DNA of 64,000 nt, taken from assembly GCA_018825785.1 (NCBI GenBank), contig JAHKAY010000002.1, forward strand, positions 1 to 64,000, in the 5' to 3' direction. The notes under the pieces are model-generated. The model was given only the letters and a program-made list of their open reading frames with translations. It was not told where the DNA came from and did no database searches. Below, in pieces: positions 25,046 through 34,385 of the stretch. Made by a program: the position numbers and the translations under genes. Position 1 is the stretch's first letter. Each line of letters opens with the position of its first letter. Origin of the DNA: Chloroflexota bacterium (lineage in GTDB: Bacteria > Chloroflexota > Dehalococcoidia > JACVQG01 > JAHKAY01).

Positions 25046-25956
25046 ATAGAAGGCTGGGCCAGGTAATCCTTCTCACCGGCCTTATCCTTATCGTTGAGGT
25101 GGTGGGGGGGTTCCTTTCCAACAGCCTGGCCCTCCTTTCCGATGCGGGCCATGTCTTCACGGATTTTCTGGCCCTGGGCCTGGCCTGGTGGGCCGCCCGG
25201 CAGGCCCTGAGGCCGGCTACCTCCCAGATGACCTACGGCTACCACCGCTGGGGGGTGCTGGCGGCTCTCATCAACAGCCTTTCCCTCTTAGGCATCTCCG
25301 GGGCCATCTTCTATGAGGCCTTTCAGCGCCTCGGCAGCCCGGAGCCGGTGGAGGGGCCTCTGATGCTGGCCGTAGCAGTGGTGGGTCTCCTGGTCAACCT
25401 CTATGTGGTCCTTCGCCTGCGGGGCCTGGGCACCGAGAGCATCAATCTCCGCGCAGCCCTCTGGCATGTCGGGGGGGATGCCCTCGCCTCGGTGGGGGTC
25501 ATCGTCGGGGGTATCCTTATCCTGCTTACCGGGAAATACTGGATTGACCCGGCTATCAGCTTCGCAATCGGGGTCATCATCCTCCTGGGGGCCTGGCGGC
25601 TCCTGAGGGAGGGGCTAAATGTTATCCTGGAGGCCCCCCCCTCCCAGCTAGACTCGCGGGAGGTGATGCGGGCCATAGAGGGCATAACAGGGATAAAGGG
25701 CGTCCACGACCTGCATATCTGGAGCATCGCCCCGGGCTTCTCTGCCCTGAGCTGTCACCTCTGGGTGGATGATCTGCCCCTCTCCAGGGGAAGCCGCATA
25801 ACGAGCCAGGTGAGGGAGATGCTGGAGAAGAAATTCCGTATCCGCCATGCCACATTGCAGTTGGAATGCCCCAGTTGCTCCCTGGGCGAGGGCAACTACT
25901 GTTTGGAATGTGGTGTCCCCGGAGAGGGAGGTCTGAAATTGCAGGGGGAGCCATGA
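25006..25956 (+). CDS. Cation diffusion facilitator with Cys-rich tail
   Basis: CDF-family metal/proton antiporter of 316 residues. Six membrane helices (about 15-215) include the first metal site SDAGHVFTDF near 45 and the second WHVGGDALASVGV near 160. A cytoplasmic ferredoxin-like domain (about 220-295) has the family's GVHDLHIWSIAPG. The tail CPSCSLGEGNYCLECG (about 288-303) adds four cysteines in two CxxC-like pairs, a possible extra Zn site not found in most CDF proteins. Substrate is probably Zn2+ or Co2+. It overlaps the next gene by 4 bp (ATGA). Confidence 0.92.
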   Translation: MSEERTSAASFRVDRRLGQVILLTGLILIVEVVGGFLSNSLALLSDAGHVFTDFLALGLAWWAARQALRPATSQMTYGYHRWGVLAALINSLSLLGISGAIFYEAFQRLGSPEPVEGPLMLAVAVVGLLVNLYVVLRLRGLGTESINLRAALWHVGGDALASVGVIVGGILILLTGKYWIDPAISFAIGVIILLGAWRLLREGLNVILEAPPSQLDSREVMRAIEGITGIKGVHDLHIWSIAPGFSALSCHLWVDDLPLSRGSRITSQVREMLEKKFRIRHATLQLECPSCSLGEGNYCLECGVPGEGGLKLQGEP

Positions 25957-26750
25957 ACTATCTTCAGGAAGATGAGACCAGATTAAGGAGGCTCCGGGCC
26001 AGGGAGGCCATTGCCCTGGCTATGCAGAGCCGCTGGGAGGAAGCGGTGGAGGCCAATCGGGCTATCATAGAGGCCTTCCCCACCGATAAGGATGCCTATA
26101 ACCGGCTGGGACGTGCTTGTATGGAGTTGGGCCGCTACCCGGAGGCCAGGGAAGCCTATGAGAAGGCCCTGGAGCTTGACTCCCATAACAAAATAGCCAG
26201 GAAGAACCTCGCCCGCCTGTCCCTCCTCAAAGAGGCGAAGGCCACTAATGAGCGCCACCGGGTGGCCCTCCATCTCTTCCTTCAAGATACCGGGAAGGCC
26301 GCAATAGTGAACCTGGTCCATCTGGCCCTCCCCAAGGTGTTGGCCCATATGGTCGCGGGGGACCAGGTCTTCTTACGGCCCGAGGGGCAGCGCCTGTGGG
26401 TGGCGGATAGGGGGGGGACCCCACTCGGAGAGGTGGAGCCCCGCTATGCTGTGCGTCTTCTGGAGCTCATCCGTGGTGGCAACCAGTATTCCGCCGGCAT
26501 CGCTACCCTTGAGGAGGGAGGAGTCCAAATCATTATCAAGGAGACCTATCAACACCCGGATCTGGCGGGGAGACTTTCCTTCCCGGTGAAGGAGGCTGAG
26601 TCTTTCCGGCCCTATATGCGGGATACCTTCTCCAGACATGAGGCGGAGGAGGAAGAGCCCCTCAGCGCCGAGGCGGAGTACCAGGAAGAGGCTCTTCCCG
26701 AGGAACCAGCGGCTGAGCCCATCTTTGTGGAGAACATGGAGGAGGAGTAG
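25953..26750 (+). CDS. TPR-repeat protein of unknown function
   Basis: Protein of 265 residues. The N-terminal third has two or three tetratricopeptide repeats (about 10-85, with AYNRLGRACMELGRYPEAREAY quoted in part: LGRYPEAREAYEKALELD). The middle domain (about 95-215) is soluble and contains a segment GDQVFLRPEGQRLWV like a short beta-barrel. The acidic C-terminus (about 230-265) is Glu-rich and probably disordered. The ATG at 25953 overlaps the CDF stop; longer upstream frames are not coding. It ends exactly before gyrA, so it is co-transcribed with it. Confidence 0.82.
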   Translation: MNYLQEDETRLRRLRAREAIALAMQSRWEEAVEANRAIIEAFPTDKDAYNRLGRACMELGRYPEAREAYEKALELDSHNKIARKNLARLSLLKEAKATNERHRVALHLFLQDTGKAAIVNLVHLALPKVLAHMVAGDQVFLRPEGQRLWVADRGGTPLGEVEPRYAVRLLELIRGGNQYSAGIATLEEGGVQIIIKETYQHPDLAGRLSFPVKEAESFRPYMRDTFSRHEAEEEEPLSAEAEYQEEALPEEPAAEPIFVENMEEE

Positions 26751-29186
26751 ATGGAAATAGGAACGGTTCGCCCCGTAGCCATAGAGGAGGAGATGAAAAG
26801 CTCCTACCTGGACTATGCCATGAGTGTCATCATCTCCCGGGCCATCCCCGATGTCCGGGATGGCCTCAAGCCCGTCCAGCGTCGCATCCTTTACGCCATG
26901 GACCAGCTGGGCCTGGGGGCCAACAGCCCCTATAAAAAGAGCGCCCGCCTTGTGGGGGAAGTGCTGGGCAAATACCACCCCCACGGCGATGTCCCGGTTT
27001 ACGAGGCCATGGTCCGTTTGGCCCAGGACTTTTCCATGCGCTACCGCCTCGTGGACGGTCAGGGGAACTTTGGCAGCATTGACGACGACCCCCCTGCCGC
27101 CATGAGATACACCGAAGCCCGCCTGGCGACCATCGCCACAGAGATGCTGGCTGACCTGGACAAGGACACCGTTGATTTCGTCCCCAACTTTGATGGCTCC
27201 CTTAAGGAGCCCGTCGTCCTCCCCTCGGCCCTGCCCAATCTGGCGGTGAATGGGGCCTCGGGCATTGCCGTAGGCTATGCCACCAATATCCCCCCCCACA
27301 ACCTGGGGGAGATCTGCGATGCCATCATCTTCCTTATTGACAGTCCCGAGGCCACCCCCGACGAGCTCCTCCGCATTGTCCCCGGCCCCGATTTCCCCAC
27401 CGGGGGCATAATCCAGGGCCGCAAGGGCGTCCGGGATGCCCACATCACCGGGCAGGGCCACATTATCATCAGGGCGCGGGCCCAGGTGGAGGAGACGGCC
27501 CGCGGCCGACGCGCCATCGTGGTCACCGAGCTACCCTACCAGACCAACAAAGCTACTCTGGTGAAGAAAATTGCCGAGCTGGCCAGGGGGAAGAAGCTGG
27601 AGGGGATAGCCGAGGTCCGGGATGAATCGGGCCGGGAAGGCATCCGGGTGGTCATTGAGCTCAAAAGGGATGCCCAGCCCCAGCTCCTCTTGAACAACCT
27701 CTACAAGCACACGCCCCTCCAGTCCAGCTTTGCGGTCAACACCCTTGCCCTGGTGGAGGGCCAGCCCCGCCCCAATCTCACCCTTCAGGAGCTTCTCCAG
27801 TTCCATATTGATTTCCGCCGAGAGGTCATCGCCCGTCGCAGCCGCTTTGAGCTAAAGCAGGCCAAGGACAGGGCCCATATCCTGGAGGGCCTCCGCACGG
27901 CCCTGGACCACCTGGAGGAGATAATCCAGCTTATCCGCCGCGCCAAGGACACGGAGGCTGCCAGGAAGGCGCTGGAGGCCCGGTTCTCCCTCTCATCCAT
28001 CCAAGCCCAGGCCATCCTGGATATGCCCCTCAAGAGGCTGGCTGCCCTGGAGAGGCAAAAGGTCCTGGATGAATACGCTGAAGTAGTGCAGAACATAGCC
28101 CGCCTGGAGGACCTGCTTGCAAATCCCAGGAAGATTGACTTCCTCATCCAGCAGGAGGTCCGGGAGCTCAAGGCCAAGGCCGGTGATAGCCGCCGCACCG
28201 AGATTGTGGAGGAGGAAGCGGAGGAGTTTGAGGTAGAGGACCTCATCCCCCATGAGCCCACCGTTATCTTCCTCAGCCAGCAGGGCTATATCAAGCGACT
28301 GGGCCTGGAAAGCTTCCGCAGCCAGCACCGCCCGGGGCACGGGATAAGCGGCGGCGACGGCGCCCGCTCCCTGCTCGTGGCCGATACCCATGACCGTATC
28401 CTCTTCTTTACCCAGGCCGGCAAGGTCTTCCGCCTCAAGGCCTATCAGATCCGCGCCGAGACCCGCACCTCACGGGGCACCCCCCTCATGGCCCTTCTTC
28501 CCCTGGAAGCCCAGGACCGGGTGACCGCTATACTGGCCGTGAGCGATTTCCGCCCCGGCAGTTACCTCGTCCTGGCCACCGCCCTGGGGGAGATCAAGCG
28601 GATGGGCCTGGAGGCCTTCAACAGCCGTGCCTCTTCCCTGCTGGCCATGGACCTGGCACAGGGGGACGAGGTCGTGGCGGCCCGCGTTGCCCCCGGAGAG
28701 GCGGAGGTCCTCATGGCGAGCCGGCAGGGAAGGGCCATCCGCTTTGGCGCCGATTGCCTCCGCCCCCGCTCCCGCACCGCCGGGGGATTCTGCGGCATGA
28801 AACTGGATGAAGGGGACCGGGTGGTGGGGATGGACATTGTTGTTCCGGACGGCTACCTCCTGCAGCTCACCGCCAAGGGCTTTGGCAAGCTCACCCCCCT
28901 GAGGAACTTCCCCGTAGAGAAGTATTTCCGCCCCCGGATAAAACACGGCTACAAAGGGATTATCTCCTTCAGGGCTGGGGATAAGACAGGGCCAGTGGTA
29001 GCGGCGGCCGCTGTCTCCCCTTCCCAGGACTTCCTCTTCCTCTCGGCCCAGGGGAATGTGGTACGCATCCCCGGAAAGGAGGTCTCGGCCCAGGGCAGGA
29101 GCACCCGGGGGGTCCAGATCATGGCCCTGGAGGCCGGGGACAGCGCCGCCACCTTCGCTGCCCTGCCACCAAAGGAAAAGTCCTGA
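26751..29186 (+). CDS. gyrA: DNA gyrase subunit A
   Basis: Type IIA topoisomerase A subunit of 811 residues, with the breakage-reunion domain (about 5-490, active Tyr in [10 protein letters not shown] near 118) and a C-terminal beta-pinwheel (about 500-805). In the quinolone region the usual Ser83/Asp87 positions are Val and Glu ([10 protein letters not shown] near 80). The GyrA box expected as QRRGGKG-like reads SQHRPGHG near 523, so it is degenerate, and topoisomerase IV (parC) cannot be fully excluded. ATG directly follows the TPR gene's stop. It is followed after 2 bp by an MFS gene. Confidence 0.92.
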   Translation: MEIGTVRPVAIEEEMKSSYLDYAMSVIISRAIPDVRDGLKPVQRRILYAMDQLGLGANSPYKKSARLVGEVLGKYHPHGDVPVYEAMVRLAQDFSMRYRLVDGQGNFGSIDDDPPAAMRYTEARLATIATEMLADLDKDTVDFVPNFDGSLKEPVVLPSALPNLAVNGASGIAVGYATNIPPHNLGEICDAIIFLIDSPEATPDELLRIVPGPDFPTGGIIQGRKGVRDAHITGQGHIIIRARAQVEETARGRRAIVVTELPYQTNKATLVKKIAELARGKKLEGIAEVRDESGREGIRVVIELKRDAQPQLLLNNLYKHTPLQSSFAVNTLALVEGQPRPNLTLQELLQFHIDFRREVIARRSRFELKQAKDRAHILEGLRTALDHLEEIIQLIRRAKDTEAARKALEARFSLSSIQAQAILDMPLKRLAALERQKVLDEYAEVVQNIARLEDLLANPRKIDFLIQQEVRELKAKAGDSRRTEIVEEEAEEFEVEDLIPHEPTVIFLSQQGYIKRLGLESFRSQHRPGHGISGGDGARSLLVADTHDRILFFTQAGKVFRLKAYQIRAETRTSRGTPLMALLPLEAQDRVTAILAVSDFRPGSYLVLATALGEIKRMGLEAFNSRASSLLAMDLAQGDEVVAARVAPGEAEVLMASRQGRAIRFGADCLRPRSRTAGGFCGMKLDEGDRVVGMDIVVPDGYLLQLTAKGFGKLTPLRNFPVEKYFRPRIKHGYKGIISFRAGDKTGPVVAAAAVSPSQDFLFLSAQGNVVRIPGKEVSAQGRSTRGVQIMALEAGDSAATFAALPPKEKS

Positions 29187-29188
29187 GG

Positions 29189-30388
29189 GTGGCGGTAACC
29201 CGTTATGTAAAATACGGCCTATTCAGTTCAGCCCTGGCCCTTCTCTGGACCAGTGTCCACACGCTATATTTGCCCTTCCGCCTCCTCTCTCTGGCCCCTG
29301 AGGAGTTGAAGAACACCTACCTGGGGCTCCTCACTTTTGCTGGCCTCATCCTGGCCATGCTCGTCCAGCCCCTGGCGGGGGCCTGGTCCGACCGCACCCG
29401 CTCCGCCTGGGGGAGAAGGCACCCCTTTATTCTGGCGGGCACCTTCCTGGCCCTTCTCTTCCTCCCGGGCCTGGGCTTCTCCCCCACCTTCCTGCTCCTC
29501 GCTCTGTTCTATGGCCTCCTTCAGGTGGCCACGAACATTGCCCAGGGGCCATTCCAGGCCTTCATCCCCGACATGGTGGCTAATGGGGAGAGGGGCAGGG
29601 CCTCCGGGGTGAAGAGCCTGATGGAAGGGCTGGTTGCCCTGGCCTTCCTGCGCCTGGTGGCCTGGTTTATTGAGGCGAGGGGTGGGGGGCCTGTCCCGGC
29701 CTTTCTGGGGGCCATCCTCCTTCTGGCAACTCTGGTCACCTTCCGACTGATAAAGGAGCCCCGAAAGGAGCGGGGCACCACGCCTTTCCCTGGCCGGCCC
29801 TTTCACATTGACAGCAGGAAAAGCCCTTACTTTGCCTGGTTCATCCTTTCCCGCCTCCTCTTTGCCATGGCCTGGGCCAGTCTGCAGGCCTTTGCCTTCT
29901 ATATCCTCAGGGACATGATGAGGGTCCCCGACCCCGTTTCTCAAGCAGGCAATTTTATGCTGGCGGTGGGTGGGGGGGTGCTCCTGGCGGTCTATCCCTC
30001 GGGGCTTATCTCGGATAAAGTGGGGAGGAAGCCCCTGCTTTTCCTCTCTGGTCTATTGGGGGCGGTGGGGGTGGCGGGCCTGGGCGTGGTGCGGGGGGAG
30101 GTGGGGCTTCTTGCCCTGGCCGGGCTCCTGGGGCTGGCAGTGGGGGCATTCCTCAGCACCAGCTGGGCCCTGGCCACCGACCTGGTGCCGCCGGGGGAGG
30201 AGGCCCGCTATCTGGGCCTGGCCAACCTGGCTACCGCCGGGGCCGCGGCTCTCTCCCGCCTGGCTGGCCCCCTAATTGACCTGCTGAACCGGTACGGTCC
30301 GGCCCTGGGCTACTTCGCCCTCCTCGCCCTCTGCGCCCTCTACTTCCTGGGGGGCTCGCTTCTTCTCCTCAAGGTCAAGGCGAGATGA
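29189..30388 (+). CDS. MFS/GPH-type sugar transporter
   Basis: Membrane transporter of 399 residues with twelve predicted helices. The loop between helices 2 and 3 reads GAWSDRTRSAWGRRHPFI (about 65-82), typical of the GPH and sucrose-transporter branch of the major facilitator superfamily. The start is GTG, 2 nt after gyrA stop. Its end overlaps the GH63-like hydrolase by 4 bp, so the pair probably takes up and breaks down one glycoside, perhaps glucosyl- or mannosylglycerate (inference from the hydrolase). Confidence 0.87.
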   Translation: MAVTRYVKYGLFSSALALLWTSVHTLYLPFRLLSLAPEELKNTYLGLLTFAGLILAMLVQPLAGAWSDRTRSAWGRRHPFILAGTFLALLFLPGLGFSPTFLLLALFYGLLQVATNIAQGPFQAFIPDMVANGERGRASGVKSLMEGLVALAFLRLVAWFIEARGGGPVPAFLGAILLLATLVTFRLIKEPRKERGTTPFPGRPFHIDSRKSPYFAWFILSRLLFAMAWASLQAFAFYILRDMMRVPDPVSQAGNFMLAVGGGVLLAVYPSGLISDKVGRKPLLFLSGLLGAVGVAGLGVVRGEVGLLALAGLLGLAVGAFLSTSWALATDLVPPGEEARYLGLANLATAGAAALSRLAGPLIDLLNRYGPALGYFALLALCALYFLGGSLLLLKVKAR

Positions 30389-31713
30389 TAGACCTGGCCT
30401 GGCTTGAGGCAGAGACCAGCCGTGTCCTGGAAAGGAACCGCGTCCAGCAGACCAGGACCTGGAATGGCAGGCGCCAGGTGACTTACCATGCCCCCTCCCT
30501 CCGCCCCATCCCCCCATGGCCCTGGCGGCTGGTGTGGTATATCCTCCAGCCCTGGCAGGCAGGCTACCCCCACCAGTGGTTCTGGGACTCGGTGGCCCAT
30601 GCCATAGCCCTCTCCCACCTGGACCCGTCCCTGGCCAGGGAGGAAATCCGGAGCCTTCTCTATGCCCAGACCGAGGAGGGGTTCATCCCCCACCTCATCT
30701 GGAACCCCTCCTGCTGCCACTGGGTTGACCGGCTCCTGCAGCGTTTCATCCTATTCCCCCACTACTCCCCCTACCTCCAGGCCCCCTGCCTGGCGGAAGG
30801 GGTGGAAGCCATCTACCAGAAGACGGGGGATACAGGGTTCCTGAAGGAGGTCCTGCCTTCCTTGAGGAAATACTACGACTACCTGGAAAGGGAACGCAGC
30901 CCTTTGGGAGATGGGCTGCTGGTCATCATCTCTTCCTATGAATCTGGGAAGGACCGGAGCCGGGAGTATGACCCGGTCTACGGCTTCCCCCGGGGAAACA
31001 CGCCCTGGGGACCCCTTGCCCGGCTCACGTTTCACCACCGGCGGCTGAGCTGGGACCTCCCCCGTATCATCAGCAAGGGCCGTTTCCTGGTCCAGGACCT
31101 CCTGTTCAACTGCGTCTATGCCCGGAACCTGGATGTCATGGCCGGACTGTGCCATGCGGCAGGGGAAAAGGAAGAGGCCCATGCCTATGCCCTGAGGACC
31201 CAAAGCACAGAGAAGGCCATCCTGGGGAAGCTGAGAGACCCAATCACAGGGCTTTTCTTCAGCCGGGATGCCCGAAATAGCGCCCTGCTCCAGGTCCCCA
31301 CCATCTCCTCCCTCTTCCCCCTCCTGCTGGAGACCATCCCCAGGGAGATGGTGGAGGGGCTGGTGGAGTATCTGCTCCAGGCCTTTTGGCCTGCCTTCCC
31401 CGTGCCTGCCGACCCCCTGGACGACCAGGGGGAAGACTTCTTGTGGCGTGGGCCACAGACCTGGGTTGTAGGCAACTGGTATATCGTCCAGGGCCTGCGC
31501 CTCCAGGCCCGCCGCTTTGGGGAAAAACGCTACCGGGAGATAGCCGACACCTTGGTCCACCGCACCTATGAACTGGTGAGAAGCGAGGGTTTCCGGGAGT
31601 TCTATCACTCCCGCACCGGCCGGGGGCTGAGGGCCCGCAACTTCGGCATGTCCGCCCTGGTGCTAGATATGGCCGCCACTTCGGGCGAAAGACCAGCCTC
31701 AGCACCAGGCTGA
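30385..31713 (+). CDS. GH63-like glycoside hydrolase (mannosyl/glucosylglycerate hydrolase type)
   Basis: Cytoplasmic enzyme of 442 residues with no signal peptide, predicted as an (alpha/alpha)6 barrel. Family motifs are HQWFWDSVAHAIAL (about 63-76, with the general-acid Asp) and WRGPQTWVVGNWYIVQGL (about 352-369), plus NFGMSALVLDM at the end, where GH63 enzymes carry the second acid. Bacterial GH63 enzymes include mannosylglycerate and glucosylglycerate hydrolases, which release hexose from these compatible solutes. It overlaps the transporter gene by 4 bp. Substrate is inferred, not shown. Confidence 0.78.
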   Translation: MIDLAWLEAETSRVLERNRVQQTRTWNGRRQVTYHAPSLRPIPPWPWRLVWYILQPWQAGYPHQWFWDSVAHAIALSHLDPSLAREEIRSLLYAQTEEGFIPHLIWNPSCCHWVDRLLQRFILFPHYSPYLQAPCLAEGVEAIYQKTGDTGFLKEVLPSLRKYYDYLERERSPLGDGLLVIISSYESGKDRSREYDPVYGFPRGNTPWGPLARLTFHHRRLSWDLPRIISKGRFLVQDLLFNCVYARNLDVMAGLCHAAGEKEEAHAYALRTQSTEKAILGKLRDPITGLFFSRDARNSALLQVPTISSLFPLLLETIPREMVEGLVEYLLQAFWPAFPVPADPLDDQGEDFLWRGPQTWVVGNWYIVQGLRLQARRFGEKRYREIADTLVHRTYELVRSEGFREFYHSRTGRGLRARNFGMSALVLDMAATSGERPASAPG

Positions 31714-31825
31714 CTAGACATAGACTTGTCTGTCTGTCTGGCAGCATTCATTAAGGCCGAGCGTCAGCAACGAGCCAGCAGGACCGCGGGAGTGTCTTCT
31801 CAGAAGTTCTGCCTTCTGAACGGAA

Positions 31826-31901
31826 TGGTGGAGCTGATGGGATTCGAACCCACTACCTCCTCAATGCCATTGAGGCGCTCTCCCTACTGAGCTACAGCCC
31901 C
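31826..31901 (-). tRNA. tRNA-Ala (anticodon GGC), CCA encoded
   Basis: Clover-leaf on the minus strand: acceptor GGGGCTG with CAGCTCC, D-arm with GTAGCTCAGTAGGGAGAGC, anticodon stem CCTCA/TGAGG around loop ATGGCAT (anticodon GGC), T-arm with GTTCGAATC. The acceptor has the G3:U70 wobble pair that defines alanine tRNA. Discriminator A is at 31829 and the gene-encoded CCA at 31826-31828. Confidence 0.97.
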
Positions 31902-31975
31902 ACGCCAGGAAGTCTAGCAGAAAAGCGGCCGGGGGGGAAGGGCCCAAGAACAAGCCGAGGTTGACGAGGTTGACA

Positions 31976-32117
31976 GGGAGGCCATTACAGGCTAGCATAG
32001 GGACCAGCGCTCCGAGCTGGCTGGCCTAAAGGTCATCCAAGGCAGCCAGCCGAGGGACGGAGGTCCCGAGGGTGCCGGGGGAAACGCCGGCGCCTCCCGA
32101 ATTTGGAAAGGAGAACC
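31976..32117 (+). promoter_or_regulatory. Moco-type riboswitch ahead of the tungstate/molybdate transporter
   Basis: Leader with nested helices: GGGAGGC (31976-31982) with GCCTCCC (32092-32098), GGGACC (32000-32005) with GGTCCC (32062-32067), GCTGGCTG (32016-32023) with CAGCCAGC (32043-32050), and GGTGCCGG (32071-32078) with CCGGCGCC (32087-32094). The outer pair shares bases with the last, so one of them rearranges. The 3' block GCCTCCCGAATTTGGAAAGG closely resembles the end of the E. coli moaA Moco leader as I recall it, and CTAAAGG fits the core. It ends at the SD (AGGAG) for GTG 32123, suggesting translational control by Mo or W cofactor. A TTGACA at 31970-31975 hints at a promoter, but its expected start would cut the outer helix. 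Confidence 0.75.
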
Positions 32118-32122
32118 GCTAA

Positions 32123-32950
32123 GTGTCGTCGCTGTCTGAGAAGGTCCGTTTGCTGGCTTGCCTGCCTCTCCTTATGCTGCTGGTTTTCCCTTCCATCTAC
32201 GCTTGCAGCAAGACCCCAGCCTCCATCACCCTGGCTACCACCACCAGCACCTACGATTCAGGCCTCCTGGGAGAGCTCATCCCCCCCTTTGAAAAGGAAC
32301 AGGGAGTCACGGTAAAGGTCGTAGCCGTGGGCTCGGGGCAGGCTCTGGCCCTGGGGGAGAGGGGGGATGCCGATGTCCTCCTGGTCCACGACCCCCAGGC
32401 GGAGGAGGACTTTATGGCCAAAGGCCTGGGGGAAGTAAGGCGGCGGGTGATGTACAACGACTTCATCATCGTGGGGCCGCCCCAGGACCCCGCCGGCATC
32501 CGGGGCCTGAAGGACGCCGCCCAGGCCCTTTCCGGTATCGCCCGGGCAGGGGTGCCTTTCGTCTCCCGGGGTGATAATTCAGGGACCTACAGCAAGGAGA
32601 AGGCACTCTGGACGAAGGCAGGCATTACGCCAGAAGGGGCCTGGTACCTCTCGGCGGGGCAGGGGATGGGGGAGACCCTGAACCTGGCCCGGGAGAAGGC
32701 TGCCTATACCCTTTCCGACCGGGCTACCTTCCTGAGCCAGAATAAGCCCGAGCTGGAGGTCCTCGTGGAGGGGGATGCCGCCCTGCAGAACATCTACCAC
32801 GTCATCATGGTGAAGGGGCTTTCTGGGAAGGAAGCCGAGCTTGCCCGGAAGCTTATGGACTACTTCACCTCTGCACAGACCCAGGAGAGAATAGCCTCCT
32901 TCGGTGTGGAAAAGTACGGCCAGCGCCTCTTTTTCCCCTACCCAGAATAG
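32123..32950 (+). CDS. tupA: Tungstate/molybdate-binding lipoprotein TupA-like
   Basis: Periplasmic-type binding protein of 275 residues for an oxyanion ABC importer. The signal segment ends in IYACS, giving a lipid Cys near residue 28. The mature start LATTTSTYDSGLL carries the TTTST motif of TupA tungstate binders, and VPFVSRGDNSGTYSKEKALW near 146 (quoted: SRGDNSGTYSKE) is the second ligand loop. The GTG start sits 6 nt after AGGAG, in the riboswitch expression platform. TupA prefers tungstate over molybdate; the exact preference here is not visible. Confidence 0.92.
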   Translation: MSSLSEKVRLLACLPLLMLLVFPSIYACSKTPASITLATTTSTYDSGLLGELIPPFEKEQGVTVKVVAVGSGQALALGERGDADVLLVHDPQAEEDFMAKGLGEVRRRVMYNDFIIVGPPQDPAGIRGLKDAAQALSGIARAGVPFVSRGDNSGTYSKEKALWTKAGITPEGAWYLSAGQGMGETLNLAREKAAYTLSDRATFLSQNKPELEVLVEGDAALQNIYHVIMVKGLSGKEAELARKLMDYFTSAQTQERIASFGVEKYGQRLFFPYPE

Positions 32951-32964
32951 GCGTAATTGGAGAG

Positions 32965-33657
32965 ATGGAAGCTATAGCCCGGGGCTTCGTGGAGGCCCTT
33001 GGCCTTCTTTTCCGTGGGGACCCAGGGGTGAGGGAGGTGTTGCTCCTTTCCCTGAAGGTATCGGGGACGGCCCTCCTTTTTGCCACCCTTATCGGCATCC
33101 CCCTGGGGGCCTGGCTGGGCTTCGCCCGTTTTCCAGGCCGGCGCCTGGTTATAGCTCTTATCTATACCGGGATGGGCTTTCCCCCCGTGGTCATCGGCCT
33201 CCTGGTCTACCTCTTCCTCTCCCGGAGTGGCCCTCTGGGTTTCCTGGGCTGGCTCTTCAACCCCCCGGCCATGGTGCTGGCCCAGACCATCATCGCCTTC
33301 CCCCTGGTGGCGGGCTTCACCATGGCGGCGGTGATAGGGGTGAACCCGGGACTGCGACAGCAGCTCCTGAGCCTGGGGGCCACCTCCTGGCAGGCCACCC
33401 TGGCCCTCCTGCGGGAGGCGCGGGTGGGGGTGGTGGTCTCCCTGGTGGCTGGCTTCGGGGCCATCATCTCCGAGGTGGGGGCAGTGATGATGGTGGGGGG
33501 GAACATTGAGGGCCATACCCGGGTCCTGACGACGGCCATTGTCCAGCTCACGCGCATGGGGGCCTTTGCTGCGGCTATTGCCCTGGGCCTCATACTTCTG
33601 GCCCTTTCCTTCCTTGTCAACCTGGGGATGCTGCGTCTCCAGGGGAGGATGGAGTAA
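32965..33657 (+). CDS. tupB: Tungstate ABC transporter permease TupB-like
   Basis: Membrane permease of 230 residues with five to six helices. The EAA-loop region near 130-155 (LGATSWQATLALLREAR) contacts the ATPase. It follows tupA after 14 bp and its stop overlaps the start of tupC by 1 bp. As part of a TupABC importer it takes up tungstate or molybdate for pterin-cofactor enzymes. Length and topology agree with the family. Confidence 0.92.
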   Translation: MEAIARGFVEALGLLFRGDPGVREVLLLSLKVSGTALLFATLIGIPLGAWLGFARFPGRRLVIALIYTGMGFPPVVIGLLVYLFLSRSGPLGFLGWLFNPPAMVLAQTIIAFPLVAGFTMAAVIGVNPGLRQQLLSLGATSWQATLALLREARVGVVVSLVAGFGAIISEVGAVMMVGGNIEGHTRVLTTAIVQLTRMGAFAAAIALGLILLALSFLVNLGMLRLQGRME

Positions 33658-34382
33658 TGCCAGAGACCATCTACCGGCTGGAGAAGCTGACCAAGAGCTA
33701 TGAGGGGAAGCTGGTCTGTCAGATTGACGGCCTGGAGGTCCGGCGGGGGGAGGTCTTCTGTATTATGGGCCCCAGCGGGGCAGGCAAGAGCACCCTTCTG
33801 CGCCTGCTCCATTTTCTTGAGCCCCCCACCTCGGGCCGCATCTATTTCCTGGGCCAGGCCATAGATTCCTACCCCCCGCCCCTGGAGATGAGGCGGCGCA
33901 TCACCATGGTCTTCCAGGAGCCCCTGTTGCTTTCCACTACTGTGGAAGGGAATGTGGCCTATGGCCTCAGGGTGCGGCGCAACGGCCCTGTCCCCACCCG
34001 GGTCCGCCAGGCCCTGGAGCTGGTGGGGCTGGGACATCTCTCCCGGGCCAGGGCACCTACCCTCTCCGGCGGGGAAAGGCAGCGGGTGGCCCTGGCCCGG
34101 GCCCTGGTGGTGGGGCCGGATGTCCTCCTCCTGGATGAGCCCACCGCCAACCTGGACCCCTATAATGTGGCGGTGATAGAGCAGCTCATCGCCCGGGTGA
34201 ACCGGGAGGGCGCCACCGTTGTCATGGTGACCCACAATGTCTTCCAGGCCCGCCGCCTCTGCCACCGCGCTGCCCTGATGCTGGAGGGGAAGCTGGTGGA
34301 AATAGGAGAAAAGGAGGAAATCTTCACCCGCCCCAGGGACCCCCGCACAGCCGCCTTTGTCCGGGGCGAGATGGTCTATTGA
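33657..34382 (+). CDS. tupC: Tungstate ABC transporter ATPase TupC-like
   Basis: ABC ATPase of 241 residues: Walker A GPSGAGKST near 39, Q-loop VFQEP near 87, signature LSGGERQRVALARAL near 139, Walker B VLLLDEPTANLD near 159, switch His in MVTHNVFQA near 193. It powers the TupB permease. It ends 3 bp before the convergent prenyltransferase-fusion gene, with no visible terminator between them. Confidence 0.93.
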   Translation: MPETIYRLEKLTKSYEGKLVCQIDGLEVRRGEVFCIMGPSGAGKSTLLRLLHFLEPPTSGRIYFLGQAIDSYPPPLEMRRRITMVFQEPLLLSTTVEGNVAYGLRVRRNGPVPTRVRQALELVGLGHLSRARAPTLSGGERQRVALARALVVGPDVLLLDEPTANLDPYNVAVIEQLIARVNREGATVVMVTHNVFQARRLCHRAALMLEGKLVEIGEKEEIFTRPRDPRTAAFVRGEMVY

Positions 34383-34385
34383 GGG

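Noticed and set aside
26373-27461. Open frame opposite gyrA
   Set aside because: Shadow; gyrA on the other strand is unmistakable.
31714-31760. Hairpin and CTGT microsatellite after the GH63 gene as terminator
   Set aside because: Stem of only about six pairs and no T-run; too weak to annotate.
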